Assembly: GCF_900107115.1 (NCBI RefSeq)
Contig: NZ_FNOS01000002.1
Location: 298,778-362,777, forward strand
Direction of reading: 5' to 3'
DNA: 64,000 nt
Source of the DNA: Salimicrobium album
Lineage (GTDB): Bacteria; Bacillota; Bacilli; Bacillales; Halobacillaceae
How positions within the stretch are numbered: position 1 is the stretch's first letter; every line of letters begins with the position of its first letter. Under the pieces are notes generated by a model. That model searched no databases. It had not been told where the DNA came from and worked only from the letters and a program-made list of their open reading frames with translations. Positions 39,564-47,233 of this stretch are shown piece after piece. A program made the position numbers and the translations under genes.

Positions 39564-39590
39564 TGAAACTTATGAAAGCAGTCGAACGTT
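39564..39590 (+). promoter_or_regulatory. ECF-sigma-like element before the LtaS-family gene
   Basis: TGAAAC (39564-39569), 17 bp and CGTT (39587-39590). The -35 is a perfect match for sigma-W/M/X-type promoters; the -10 differs from CGTA/CGTC in the last base. The gene's start codon is 85 bp downstream. In B. subtilis the paralogue ltaSA (yfnI) is sigma-M controlled. Confidence 0.4.
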
Positions 39591-39675
39591 ATAATAAAGA
39601 AAGGTGTTATCTTCTGCGAGGCAGGAGATGGTATGTAAAGTGTTTTGTTGTGAAGCGGAACGAGGAGGAAATTTA

Positions 39676-41547
39676 ATGAAAGAATTAATAAGGAGAACTC
39701 CCTTATTTGTTCTTGCAGCCATTTTGTTCGGTTTAAAAACTTATTTGGTCTACAGATTCATGTTCGGCATTTCTATCGATAGTGCGTTGCAGGAACTTAT
39801 ATTAATTCTGAACCCGCTTGTCAGTGCCTATGTGATTTTTGTTATAAGCATTTGGCTGAAAACGAATAAACAAGGAAGATACCTGAAATATTCATCGCTA
39901 TTAGCAACTCTTGTACTATATGTGAATTTGCTGTTTTATCGTAATTTCACGGATTTCATTACACTTCCCGTCCTTTTTCAGGGAAACAATGCGGCAGATC
40001 TGACTTCAAGTATTTTTACTCTGATCCACTTCACGGATCTGCTGCTGTTTCTGGATGTGATTTTGATCTGGATTCTCAGTAGAAATCCCGGATGGCCCGC
40101 CATTTCTGAAAAACCGCAGAAAGTAGCGGCTACGGCAGTTATGTTTCTGCTGCTTGCGATGAACGTCACTTTAGCTGAAGTGGAGAGGCCCATGCTTTTT
40201 ACAAGAACGTTTGACAGGGAGTATCTGGTGAAGAATATCGGACTGTTCAACTATCACATATATGACTTGACGATGCAGACGAGAACACAGGCCCAGAGAG
40301 TGTTTGCAGACGGAAGTGAAATAGAAAAAATCCGTAATTATATAGCCGATCAAAAGGGAGAAGAATCGTCGAAGACAGAACTTTTCGGCATAGCCGAAGA
40401 CAAAAACGTAGTTTTGGTAAGTGTGGAGTCGATGCAGAACTTTGTTTTGGATAAAGAAGTGAATGGGGAGGAGATAACCCCTTTTATGAACGATCTGAAA
40501 GAAAATAAAGATACTTTATGGTTCAAGAACTTCTATCATCAGACAGCACAGGGGAAAACGTCGGACTCCGAGTTCCTCGTAGAAAACTCTTTGTACCCTC
40601 TCGACCGGGGGGCTGTTTATTTTACACATGCCCAGAACGATTACAATGCGTTGCCCGAATTGTTGAATGAAAAGGGGTATACTACTTCCGTGTTCCACGC
40701 TAACAATGAAAGTTTCTGGAACCGGGACGTCATGTACGATAATATCGGGTATGATCATTTTTATTCGAAAGAAGATTTTGAAATCAAGGAAGAGAATTCT
40801 TTCGGTTGGGGTCTGGAAGACAAAGCATTTTTCGAACAGTCCATTCCATATTTGAAAGAACAGGAGCAGCCGTTTTACAGCAAGTTTATAACACTTACCC
40901 ATCACTTTCCTTTTGACCTCCCGGAAGATAAAGCATCGATCGATAAACTGGATACAAATTCCACTACACTGAATCAATACGTACAGACAGCGAGGTACAC
41001 GGACGAGTCGCTGAAGGAATTTATGAACCGGATGAAAGAAAAAGGTATGTATGAAGATACGATGTTTATATTCATGGGAGATCACTATGGAATAAGTGAA
41101 TTCCATAAAGGTGCCATGAGTGATTATCTCGGCCGGGATATTAACGGATACGAACATATCCAGCTTCAACGTGTCCCTTTAATGATTCATATACCTGGTT
41201 CGGGGGAAGGGAAAATCTATGAAAAAATCGCCGGACAAATAGATATGAAGCCCACGATACTGCACTTATTGGGAATCGAGGAGAAAAGAGATATTAATTT
41301 CGGTGAGAATATGCTGGCAGAACATAGGAAGGATTTTATAGCTATGCGCGATGGCAGCTTTATAACGAAAGATTATATTTATTCGAAATCTGTCTGTTAT
41401 GATAAGGAAACCGGTGAGCCTGTCGAATTGCCTCCGGAAGAGGAATCGCCTTGTGAACCTTTTAAAGAAAAAGTATCGAAAGAACTCGAGTATTCGGACA
41501 ACATCATTTATGGAGATTTATTCAGGTTTTATGATTTCAAAGATTAG
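39676..41547 (+). CDS. yqgS: LTA synthase family protein (YqgS-like)
   Basis: LtaS-type enzymes polymerise glycerol phosphate from phosphatidylglycerol onto lipoteichoic acid at the outer membrane face. The 623-residue protein has five N-terminal membrane helices (about 8-175) and an extracellular sulfatase-like domain with SVESMQNFV, the nucleophile region QGKTSDSEF (Thr), a Mn-site MGDHYG and HFPFDLP. AGGAGG precedes the ATG at 39676. Position after glcK matches yqgS of B. subtilis. A paralogue that is a primase or the main LtaS cannot be excluded from sequence alone. Confidence 0.92.
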   Translation: MKELIRRTPLFVLAAILFGLKTYLVYRFMFGISIDSALQELILILNPLVSAYVIFVISIWLKTNKQGRYLKYSSLLATLVLYVNLLFYRNFTDFITLPVLFQGNNAADLTSSIFTLIHFTDLLLFLDVILIWILSRNPGWPAISEKPQKVAATAVMFLLLAMNVTLAEVERPMLFTRTFDREYLVKNIGLFNYHIYDLTMQTRTQAQRVFADGSEIEKIRNYIADQKGEESSKTELFGIAEDKNVVLVSVESMQNFVLDKEVNGEEITPFMNDLKENKDTLWFKNFYHQTAQGKTSDSEFLVENSLYPLDRGAVYFTHAQNDYNALPELLNEKGYTTSVFHANNESFWNRDVMYDNIGYDHFYSKEDFEIKEENSFGWGLEDKAFFEQSIPYLKEQEQPFYSKFITLTHHFPFDLPEDKASIDKLDTNSTTLNQYVQTARYTDESLKEFMNRMKEKGMYEDTMFIFMGDHYGISEFHKGAMSDYLGRDINGYEHIQLQRVPLMIHIPGSGEGKIYEKIAGQIDMKPTILHLLGIEEKRDINFGENMLAEHRKDFIAMRDGSFITKDYIYSKSVCYDKETGEPVELPPEEESPCEPFKEKVSKELEYSDNIIYGDLFRFYDFKD

Positions 41548-41553
41548 CCATGG

Positions 41554-41586
41554 GACCGTCCTTTTTAGCACAGGACGGTCTTTCCT
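41554..41586 (+). terminator. Terminator after the LtaS-family gene
   Basis: GACCGTCC (41554-41561) pairs with GGACGGTC (41573-41580), then TTTCCTTT. Confidence 0.8.
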
Positions 41587-41618
41587 TTATCGGGAGAACG
41601 CATAGGGGGTAAATAAAT

Positions 41619-42305
41619 GTGATCGAATTCAGAAATGTGAGCCACGGGCCGCTCAGAGATATTTCTTTTACGCTTCAAAAACAGGAGCGGGCTATTCTTT
41701 TCGGACCTTCAGGAACCGGAAAAAGTACGCTTCTTTTTCTTTTTAATCGGCTGAAAGATCCGGAGGAGGGGGAAATTTTTTACAACGGAAAACCTTTGAC
41801 AGATGTACCAATTATCGAACTGCGTCAAAAATTCGGTCTGCTTCTTCAATCTCCGAATCTATTTCCGGGCACTGTCCTCGATAATTTGAAATATGGCCCT
41901 TCTCTCACTAATTCGTGGCGACCGGGCAGAGAGAAGGAGCTGCTTGAGTATGTCCAGCTGTCTCCGGAGATGAAAGACCGTGACGTCGATCATCTGTCGG
42001 GAGGTCAGCAGCAGCGGGTGTCTCTGGCGAGGACTCTTGCAAATGAACCGGAGGTGCTTTTACTGGATGAGCCGACAAGCGCTCTTGATGATAAAACTGG
42101 AGAAGATATCGAAACGGTGCTGAAGGAGCTTATTGAACAGCAGGGGCTTACGATGGTAATGGTGACCCACCAGATGGCCCAGGCGAGAAGATTGGGGACA
42201 AATGGCTTGTTCATGAATGAAGGAACTATTGAGGAACATGGAAAAATACCGGAAATGCTTGAGCAGCCGCAAAGTAGAGCATTGAAGGAATATTTACAGG
42301 GATAG
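41619..42305 (+). CDS. fetA: ABC transporter ATP-binding protein, FetA-like
   Basis: The ATPase of the FetAB iron/metal exporter type. The 228-residue protein has Walker A GPSGTGKST (about residues 31-39), the Q-loop in LLLQSPNLFPGTV, the ABC signature LSGGQQQRVSLARTLA, and Walker B VLLLDEPTSALD. It starts with GTG at 41619 after AGGGGG. Its only partner is the membrane gene 10 bp downstream, giving a two-gene operon. In E. coli FetAB counters iron-linked oxidative stress; the substrate here is inferred. Confidence 0.9.
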   Translation: MIEFRNVSHGPLRDISFTLQKQERAILFGPSGTGKSTLLFLFNRLKDPEEGEIFYNGKPLTDVPIIELRQKFGLLLQSPNLFPGTVLDNLKYGPSLTNSWRPGREKELLEYVQLSPEMKDRDVDHLSGGQQQRVSLARTLANEPEVLLLDEPTSALDDKTGEDIETVLKELIEQQGLTMVMVTHQMAQARRLGTNGLFMNEGTIEEHGKIPEMLEQPQSRALKEYLQG

Positions 42306-42315
42306 GGGGGGAATC

Positions 42316-43116
42316 ATGTCACCTGAAATTTCGAGTCAGTCTTTATGGTTTTTGATTATTTTTGTAGTTATACCGCTATCCGTATCTTATTTCTATCAAC
42401 TGGGGTTAAGCCGTAATGTCATAGTCGCTTCTCTCAGAGGTACTGTGCAGCTTTTTGCGATCGGTTATATCCTTACTTACTTATTCGATTTAAATGCATA
42501 TATAGGTATTCCTTTAATGGTAACGGTCATGCTGGTAGTTGCAAGCTTCCATGCAAGAAAGAAAGGGAAAGAATTGCCGCACGTTCTTCCTGTGATTTTT
42601 GGCGGGCTCGTGCTCGTGGAAGTCAGCGTACTGGCCATGTGGCTTCTTTTCGGCATGGTGGAATTCATCCCCTCCGAAGTTATACCGATGAGCGGGATGG
42701 TTATCGGGAACAGTATGGTAGCGATGGGACTTGCGCTCGAAAGGATGAAAAGTGAGTTCTCCGAGAATCGGGGGAGGCTTTTTGCTGCTCTTTCGTTAGG
42801 GGCGGAACCGAAACAGGCGTCCACGCTGATTGTTCGGAGAACTTTGAATGCAGCACTCATTCCGAACGTGGACAGAATCAAGACCATTGGACTCGTCCAG
42901 CTTCCGGGAATGATGACGGGACTGATTCTCGGAGGAGTGGAGCCGATTATGGCTATCAAATACCAGTTGGTAATTTCCCTCAGTATATTTTCATCCGTAT
43001 CTTTAAGTGCGATGTTCGTCACGCTTATTATGTACAGACACTTTTTTACGGAAAACAAGCAATTGCTTGAATCGGAAGAAGCGATGCTCGCTTATGCTTC
43101 CAATCAGGAAAAATAA
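42316..43116 (+). CDS. fetB: Iron export ABC transporter permease, FetB-like (UPF0014)
   Basis: The membrane subunit partnering FetA. The 266-residue protein has seven or so transmembrane helices (about 8-25, 38-55, 60-78, 92-113, 120-140, 190-215, 220-245) and the UPF0014 signatures LSRNVIVASLRGTVQLFAIG, GMVIGNSMVAMGLALERM and QLPGMMTGLILGG. GGGGGGAAT precedes the ATG. fetA lies directly upstream. No Fur box was identified near the operon. Confidence 0.92.
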   Translation: MSPEISSQSLWFLIIFVVIPLSVSYFYQLGLSRNVIVASLRGTVQLFAIGYILTYLFDLNAYIGIPLMVTVMLVVASFHARKKGKELPHVLPVIFGGLVLVEVSVLAMWLLFGMVEFIPSEVIPMSGMVIGNSMVAMGLALERMKSEFSENRGRLFAALSLGAEPKQASTLIVRRTLNAALIPNVDRIKTIGLVQLPGMMTGLILGGVEPIMAIKYQLVISLSIFSSVSLSAMFVTLIMYRHFFTENKQLLESEEAMLAYASNQEK

Positions 43117-43146
43117 AAAAGACGCTGAGAATCTCAGCGTCTTTTT
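43115..43146 (+). terminator. Bidirectional terminator between fetB and yqgW
   Basis: GACGCTGAG (43121-43129) and CTCAGCGTC (43133-43141) with A-tract before and T-tract after serve both strands. The minus-strand yqgW stop codon (43145-43147) lies at its edge. Confidence 0.88.
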
Positions 43147-43309
43147 AGCCGAATAAATTAGCATAGATGGTCATTACAGAAAACCATCCGAATACTGCTG
43201 CAGAAATTAAAGAAAAAGCTACGGCAAGAAAGTTTTTAGTTTTAATTTCCCGGAAAATTGCCATGACACAAAGAATAGTCACGAGCAAAAACAGGATAGC
43301 TGTTACCAT
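43145..43309 (-). CDS. yqgW: Small membrane protein, DUF2759 family (YqgW)
   Basis: A 54-residue protein with two membrane helices (about residues 2-20 and 28-52), beginning MVTAILFLLVTILCVMA and containing FREIKTKNF between the helices. On the minus strand GGGAGGTG lies 5 bp before the ATG. The size, topology and location before the YqgX metallohydrolase match B. subtilis YqgW (DUF2759); function unknown. It is short enough to be missed by routine gene callers. The 3' end abuts the shared bidirectional terminator. Confidence 0.8.
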   Translation of the reverse strand: MVTAILFLLVTILCVMAIFREIKTKNFLAVAFSLISAAVFGWFSVMTIYANLFG

Positions 43310-43451
43310 GTCCGCACCTCCCAGTTGATTCTATCTGTACTGTTGTACGAGATGTTATACTTATGTAAGATATTCATTCTTCACTTATTTTATAGGATTT
43401 TTTCTATTTTGTCGAGGAATAAAAATGTAAAGCTGATAATGGAGGGACATT

Positions 43452-44075
43452 ATGTTACGGATTGCAAGAATACCACTCGGACCTCTGGGTACGAATGGCT
43501 ATGTACTTTATGAAAATGGCAGGGCTCTCGTTATTGATCCGGGTGGTGATTTTGATAAGTTGAGAAAACTTATGGACGAAAAAGAATTGAAGGTGGAAGC
43601 GATAATTTTGACTCACGCTCATTTTGATCATATAGGGGCACTTGAAGAAACGAGGACGCACTATGACGCTCCCGTTTTTCTCCATCTGGACGAAGCCGGG
43701 TGGCTGAGTGACCCTGCAAAAAACGGTTCGGAATGGTTTGGGATGGATCCTGTCATTGCTGCGGACCCTGATTTTATATTGGAGGAAGGAAAGCAGAAGA
43801 TCGGAGCGTTTTCCTTTGAAGTCCGACACGTCCCGGGTCATTCTCCCGGAAGCGTAGCTTTAGTGTTCCGGAATGAAAGGTTCACTATCGCCGGAGATAC
43901 ATTGTTTCAGGGAGGGATAGGTCGGACTGATTTGCCCGGTGGAGATCATGAACAGCTGCTGGATGCGATATTAAGTGAACTGTTCACCCTTCGTGACGAT
44001 ATGAGAATCTATCCCGGGCACGGAGATCCCACGACCGTTGGAGATGAAAGAAAATCGAATCCTTTTCTTACCTAA
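43452..44075 (+). CDS. yqgX: MBL-fold metallohydrolase (YqgX, glyoxalase II-like)
   Basis: A metallo-beta-lactamase-fold hydrolase. The 207-residue protein has the metal motif THAHFDHIGAL (HxHxDH, about residues 56-63), VPGHSPGSVALV (His), AGDTLFQGGIGRTDLPGG (Asp) and PGHGDPTTVGDE (His). The pattern is that of hydroxyacylglutathione hydrolase-type enzymes; the substrate in organisms that use bacillithiol or no glutathione is not certain. GGAGGGAC precedes the ATG. It is monocistronic, ending at a bidirectional terminator. Confidence 0.93.
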   Translation: MLRIARIPLGPLGTNGYVLYENGRALVIDPGGDFDKLRKLMDEKELKVEAIILTHAHFDHIGALEETRTHYDAPVFLHLDEAGWLSDPAKNGSEWFGMDPVIAADPDFILEEGKQKIGAFSFEVRHVPGHSPGSVALVFRNERFTIAGDTLFQGGIGRTDLPGGDHEQLLDAILSELFTLRDDMRIYPGHGDPTTVGDERKSNPFLT

Positions 44076-44118
44076 AAAAACGTTCCATTAGTGCACAGCA
44101 CTGATGGAACGTTTTTTT
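44074..44118 (+). terminator. Bidirectional terminator between yqgX and yqgY
   Basis: A 21-bp near-perfect stem (A7 CGTTCCATTAGTGC at 44074-44094 with its complement at 44098-44118) around ACA. It can terminate yqgX on the plus strand and yqgY, possibly also comG, on the minus strand. Confidence 0.9.
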
Positions 44119-44360
44119 TAGTGACCAAAACCTGGTTGTAAAATAAACGAGGTATAATAAGTAAAACCAATCATAAAGACTGTCAAATAAGAGAAAAATA
44201 TGTAGATATACATACGTTCAGACAGCTTGAGAAAGCCAATCGCAAGGAAAAAGGCAGTTTGAGCCAGGGATATCAATGTAGCTTCCATCATGTCACCAGC
44301 GTAAAACATGACAGCAAATATACCTGTCCAAAAGGCCAGCGTACGAAACATACGATCCAT
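44118..44360 (-). CDS. yqgY: DUF2626 family membrane protein (YqgY)
   Basis: An 80-residue protein with two to three membrane helices (about 10-25, 28-43, 52-72). The sequence MDRMFRTLAFWTGIFAVMFYAGDM and the tail TYYTSFILQPGFGH are typical of DUF2626 (first segment spans residues 1-24 in B. subtilis YqgY as well). Function unknown. GAAGGAGGGGAAG precedes the ATG on the minus strand and a separate promoter is visible at 44397-44424. Confidence 0.88.
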   Translation of the reverse strand: MDRMFRTLAFWTGIFAVMFYAGDMMEATLISLAQTAFFLAIGFLKLSERMYIYIFFSYLTVFMIGFTYYTSFILQPGFGH

Positions 44361-44396
44361 ACTTCTTCCCCTCCTTCATATTAAACTATCATTCAC

Positions 44397-44424
44397 ATTA
44401 TATACGAGAATAATCAGGATGTAA
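44397..44424 (-). promoter_or_regulatory. Sigma-A promoter for yqgY (minus strand)
   Basis: On the minus strand TTACAT (44424-44419), 16 bp and a perfect TATAAT (44402-44397), 37 bp before the yqgY start. Confidence 0.6.
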
Positions 44425-44443
44425 ATGAAACGTAAGAGGGAAT

Positions 44444-44806
44444 CTAATCCAATTTGTAAGTTTGTTTGTAATTTTTGTGTAAATCTTTGTAGATTACCGT
44501 GTATGTGCACAAGATTCGGACTTCTTCATCGTTGCAGGTGACAGATGCCTCTCCATCCGTCAGGGGACGGCGGATAGTTAGTGGAAAGCTTGTGGAAGAG
44601 ATAATGAACGGGGTCCATTTATCATAAACGGACTGGTAGTATCGCTGGGTCTGATAGCTTTTTTTAATTGCCTGATTCAGTTCCATGTTTTGATAATAGG
44701 TATGGATCATATAACCGAATACCAGCAAAAACATAAATAGTAAAGCCGAAACCCAGGGGTAGTAGAATCCCTTTTCATTTACCGGGAACGTATAGCGATT
44801 TTTCAA
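44444..44806 (-). CDS. comGG: Competence pseudopilus minor protein ComGG
   Basis: ComGG is the last gene of the comG operon, encoding a minor pseudopilin of the DNA-uptake apparatus. The product of about 120 residues begins with a basic stretch and NEKGFYYPWVSALLFMFLL, a class III-like pilin head and membrane helix, and has a low-similarity C-terminus with two Cys (VTCNDEEVRILC). The TTG at 44806 was chosen because GGTGGAG lies just upstream; a farther in-frame TTG (44830) would overlap comGF more. It overlaps comGF by about 30 bp. Confidence 0.8.
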   Translation of the reverse strand: MKNRYTFPVNEKGFYYPWVSALLFMFLLVFGYMIHTYYQNMELNQAIKKSYQTQRYYQSVYDKWTPFIISSTSFPLTIRRPLTDGEASVTCNDEEVRILCTYTVIYKDLHKNYKQTYKLD

Positions 44807-45188
44807 ACCGTTCTCCACCTTCGTATTCAATTTTTACATGCAATACGTCCGACTTAAAAAAGAAAGTCATATCCCTTATGTCGAATAGTAACGTTTCATG
44901 TCCCTTACCGCTCACTCTTCTTCTTACTAAGTTACGATATTGTTCTATAGAGACGATACTTCCCTCTATATTAGTGTAATGGAGATTATTCTTTTGAACA
45001 TTCACTGAAGAGGCCGTGTTCAGTTCTTCCTGCAGCAGCTGAATATATTGGTGTGTTTGCCAGTCCCCGTTCCACTCCAAAGGTCTCAAATAATTCATCA
45101 GGGGGACTAACACGACGAGTGCTGTCAAAAGGATCGAAAGGGATAACAGCACTTCCATTAACGTGAAACCTTTCGTATCTTTAATCAT
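44775..45188 (-). CDS. comGF: Competence pseudopilin ComGF
   Basis: Minor pseudopilin of the competence pilus. The 137-residue protein has a prepilin peptidase site KGFTLMEVLLS at residues 6-16 (cleavage after G), a hydrophobic helix (about 10-30) and a soluble C-terminal domain containing FDIRDMTFFFKSDVLHVKI. It overlaps comGE by 8 bp, consistent with translational coupling. Confidence 0.88.
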   Translation of the reverse strand: MIKDTKGFTLMEVLLSLSILLTALVVLVPLMNYLRPLEWNGDWQTHQYIQLLQEELNTASSVNVQKNNLHYTNIEGSIVSIEQYRNLVRRRVSGKGHETLLFDIRDMTFFFKSDVLHVKIEYEGGERFEKSLYVPGK

Positions 45189-45465
45189 ACAGACAAAGCT
45201 CCTGTTGCTGTCCGTTCTCCCAACGTGCGCAGTATCTATGGGATTCTTTCAGTACAGTGACCGGATACTTATATTCGATTTCGCCCGCGTGTGAATCCAG
45301 TATAGTGTAATTGTGCAACAGCATCAGAATTTCACGCTCGTCTTTCAAATGATTCAATGATGTATGGACGGTAATAAAAGAAGGGAAAATCAGAGCGGTA
45401 AAAACAGTGATAAGAGCAAGTGTTCCGACAGCTTCCAGTAATACAAATCCTTTATTGTTCATCAA
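45181..45465 (-). CDS. comGE: Competence pseudopilin ComGE
   Basis: A 94-residue minor pseudopilin with the N-terminal processing site NKGFVLLEAVGTLALIT, a hydrophobic helix (residues 6-27) and a short C-terminal domain with two Cys (YCARWENGQQQELC). Position between comGD and comGF, each overlapping by several bases, supports the assignment more than similarity does. Confidence 0.84.
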   Translation of the reverse strand: MMNNKGFVLLEAVGTLALITVFTALIFPSFITVHTSLNHLKDEREILMLLHNYTILDSHAGEIEYKYPVTVLKESHRYCARWENGQQQELCLYD

Positions 45466-45892
45466 TAACGACCCCGTTTCTGCTGAAAGGAAAGGTGACT
45501 TTATACTGTTTATCTCCGGTATGGAACCACATTGTACCCGGAGTGCTGATTGTACCGTTCACGTGAAAAGTCGTATAGGATTTCAAAGTTGCAAGCTGTA
45601 TCTCCCATTCGGGAGGGAACTCTTCCTGTATTATAGGGGAAGAGCCCCAGCTTTCATAAATGCGATAAACGTTGTTGACTTTATCAATATAGAGCGTATG
45701 TTCTATTCCCTTCTGAACACTCATCTGCTGAGCAAAATGTATGTCGTCGGCAAATTGTTGAATGGTCTGCTTCTCTGTGAGATGAGAATGACTTAAGTGC
45801 TGGCCGGGAGCTAAAATAGCAAGCGAAACGGTAATGAAACAAAGAACCACTATCACTTCTACCATCGTGAAACCTTTATGGTTGTAAAACAC
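45452..45892 (-). CDS. comGD: Competence pseudopilin ComGD
   Basis: A 146-residue minor pseudopilin. It has the type IV prepilin motif HKGFTMVEVIVVLCFI near the start (Glu at +5 after the cleavage site) and a C-terminal beta-rich domain (GKNxxx-free; contains VNGTISTPGTMWFHTGDKQY). It overlaps comGC by 17 bp and comGE by 14 bp. Confidence 0.87.
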   Translation of the reverse strand: MFYNHKGFTMVEVIVVLCFITVSLAILAPGQHLSHSHLTEKQTIQQFADDIHFAQQMSVQKGIEHTLYIDKVNNVYRIYESWGSSPIIQEEFPPEWEIQLATLKSYTTFHVNGTISTPGTMWFHTGDKQYKVTFPFSRNGVVIDEQ

Positions 45893-46187
45893 TCGAAGTT
45901 ATTTCTCCGGTTGAACTGTCGTAATTAGGGGTCTCTCCGTTAGGACATGTGCTTTGTTTCAGGTATCCTTCGTCTTCCAGAGTTTCCAGACTTAAAGGGA
46001 AAGCTCCGGTTTTCATAAAATAAGATTCTATCTGTGCCTCTGCTGTCAGAGTGAAAGCTTCACACCCTTTTGTTCTGATAGTGTTGTTATTTTCGGTGAT
46101 GTTCGGAAGTGCCACGATAAGCAACACAGTGATTATAAGTAAGACTACAAGCATTTCTATTAATGTAAAACCGGCATTATTTTTCAT
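45876..46187 (-). CDS. comGC: Competence major pseudopilin ComGC
   Basis: ComGC is the main subunit of the transformation pseudopilus. The 103-residue prepilin has the KNNAGFTLIEMLVVLLIIT head (cleavage after Gly), a hydrophobic helix, a Cys pair (near residues 40 and 80) that could form the intramolecular disulfide known for ComGC, and a Pro/Ser-rich tail. The ATG at 46187 has GAGGTG 7 bp upstream; an in-frame start 15 bp earlier precedes that site. Confidence 0.92.
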   Translation of the reverse strand: MKNNAGFTLIEMLVVLLIITVLLIVALPNITENNNTIRTKGCEAFTLTAEAQIESYFMKTGAFPLSLETLEDEGYLKQSTCPNGETPNYDSSTGEITSSVLQP

Positions 46188-46204
46188 TATGGTACACCTC
46201 ATTT

Positions 46205-47233
46205 TTAATATGTTTCTATCCAGCTGTATAAAGGAAGCATTATAGACAGATAGATGGAAATAATTACTACTGCAGTTATAATCAGAAATATCGGCTGTAT
46301 AAGCTGAATCGTCTTCTCAGTTTTCATCTGCAGCTGCTCCAGAAACATCCCCGCAAGCAGCGATAGTTCATCAGCCAGTGCCTGGTTGTCATTAGCTTCG
46401 TGGAAGATTGACACCATTTCTTTACGCATTAATACTGTTTCGTTAGCTGCCATGCCCAGAGTGTTCCCTTCGGATAAAGATTCGAGAATAGTCCGGGCGC
46501 TGAAGGAGAGTTCCTGCTGGTTTCTCTGGGAAATAAGAATATCAAGCACCTGATTAAGGGAGAAACCCGCTTTAAGCATGGAGCTCGCATGGATCGCAAA
46601 CTGATAGCTGACAATGTAAGTTTTTATACTTAGAATAAACGGGATTCTTCTGTAAACATTCATTTTTGTCTCGAATTTCAGTCTAGGAGCAGCCAGTTTG
46701 TATACGAAAAAAGTGGTGCCGGCAATAACCGAAAGAAGAACAAAGAAAGATATGGAATAATCTATGGTCTGAAAGATGTAAAGGGACCACGGTTTATTCT
46801 CTTCATGTTCATAAAGGTTTTGAAAACTCGGAATTACGGACTTTTTCATGAAATAAAAGGTCAACAACAGAAACAACATTAAAATGACAGGATACCTCAA
46901 CGTGTGCGCAAGTTTCTTTTTAGTTTCATAAGTTATGGTTAATAATTGAAAACACTGATGGAATAAAGAGGGGAAATCTTTTCTCATCTTTCCGAAGTAA
47001 AGGAAAGATATGACGAGGGAAGAAAAGCGGGCTTCGGCAAACGCCTTCTCCATAGGTTCGCCTTTTTCGAAATGATATAAAAGCTGCGAAGTCAAAGGCT
47101 TCAGGTCCTGGTCCCAGCCTGTAATGTTTAACGCCCGGGGCAGGGAATATCCTTTGTTCAGCAATGGGTACATTCTTTTGAAGAAATGAATCTGCAGTGG
47201 GACAGCGAGAGTTTTCCGATTAAATAAATCCAT
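46205..47233 (-). CDS. comGB: Competence type II/IV secretion inner-membrane protein ComGB
   Basis: ComGB is the polytopic platform protein of the competence pilus (GspF family). The 342-residue protein has two GspF repeats, each with cytoplasmic helices followed by membrane segments (about 115-135, 155-185, 310-335). FEKGEPMEKAFAEARF and LSEGNTLGMAANET are the repeat-matching motifs. It overlaps the comGA end by 14 bp. Confidence 0.91.
   Translation of the reverse strand: MDLFNRKTLAVPLQIHFFKRMYPLLNKGYSLPRALNITGWDQDLKPLTSQLLYHFEKGEPMEKAFAEARFSSLVISFLYFGKMRKDFPSLFHQCFQLLTITYETKKKLAHTLRYPVILMLFLLLTFYFMKKSVIPSFQNLYEHEENKPWSLYIFQTIDYSISFFVLLSVIAGTTFFVYKLAAPRLKFETKMNVYRRIPFILSIKTYIVSYQFAIHASSMLKAGFSLNQVLDILISQRNQQELSFSARTILESLSEGNTLGMAANETVLMRKEMVSIFHEANDNQALADELSLLAGMFLEQLQMKTEKTIQLIQPIFLIITAVVIISIYLSIMLPLYSWIETY

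Noticed and set aside
40516-41169. A 217-codon minus-strand frame inside the LtaS-family gene
   Set aside because: It is covered by a clear sulfatase-fold coding sequence on the plus strand and has Cys/His/Phe-rich, non-protein-like composition.
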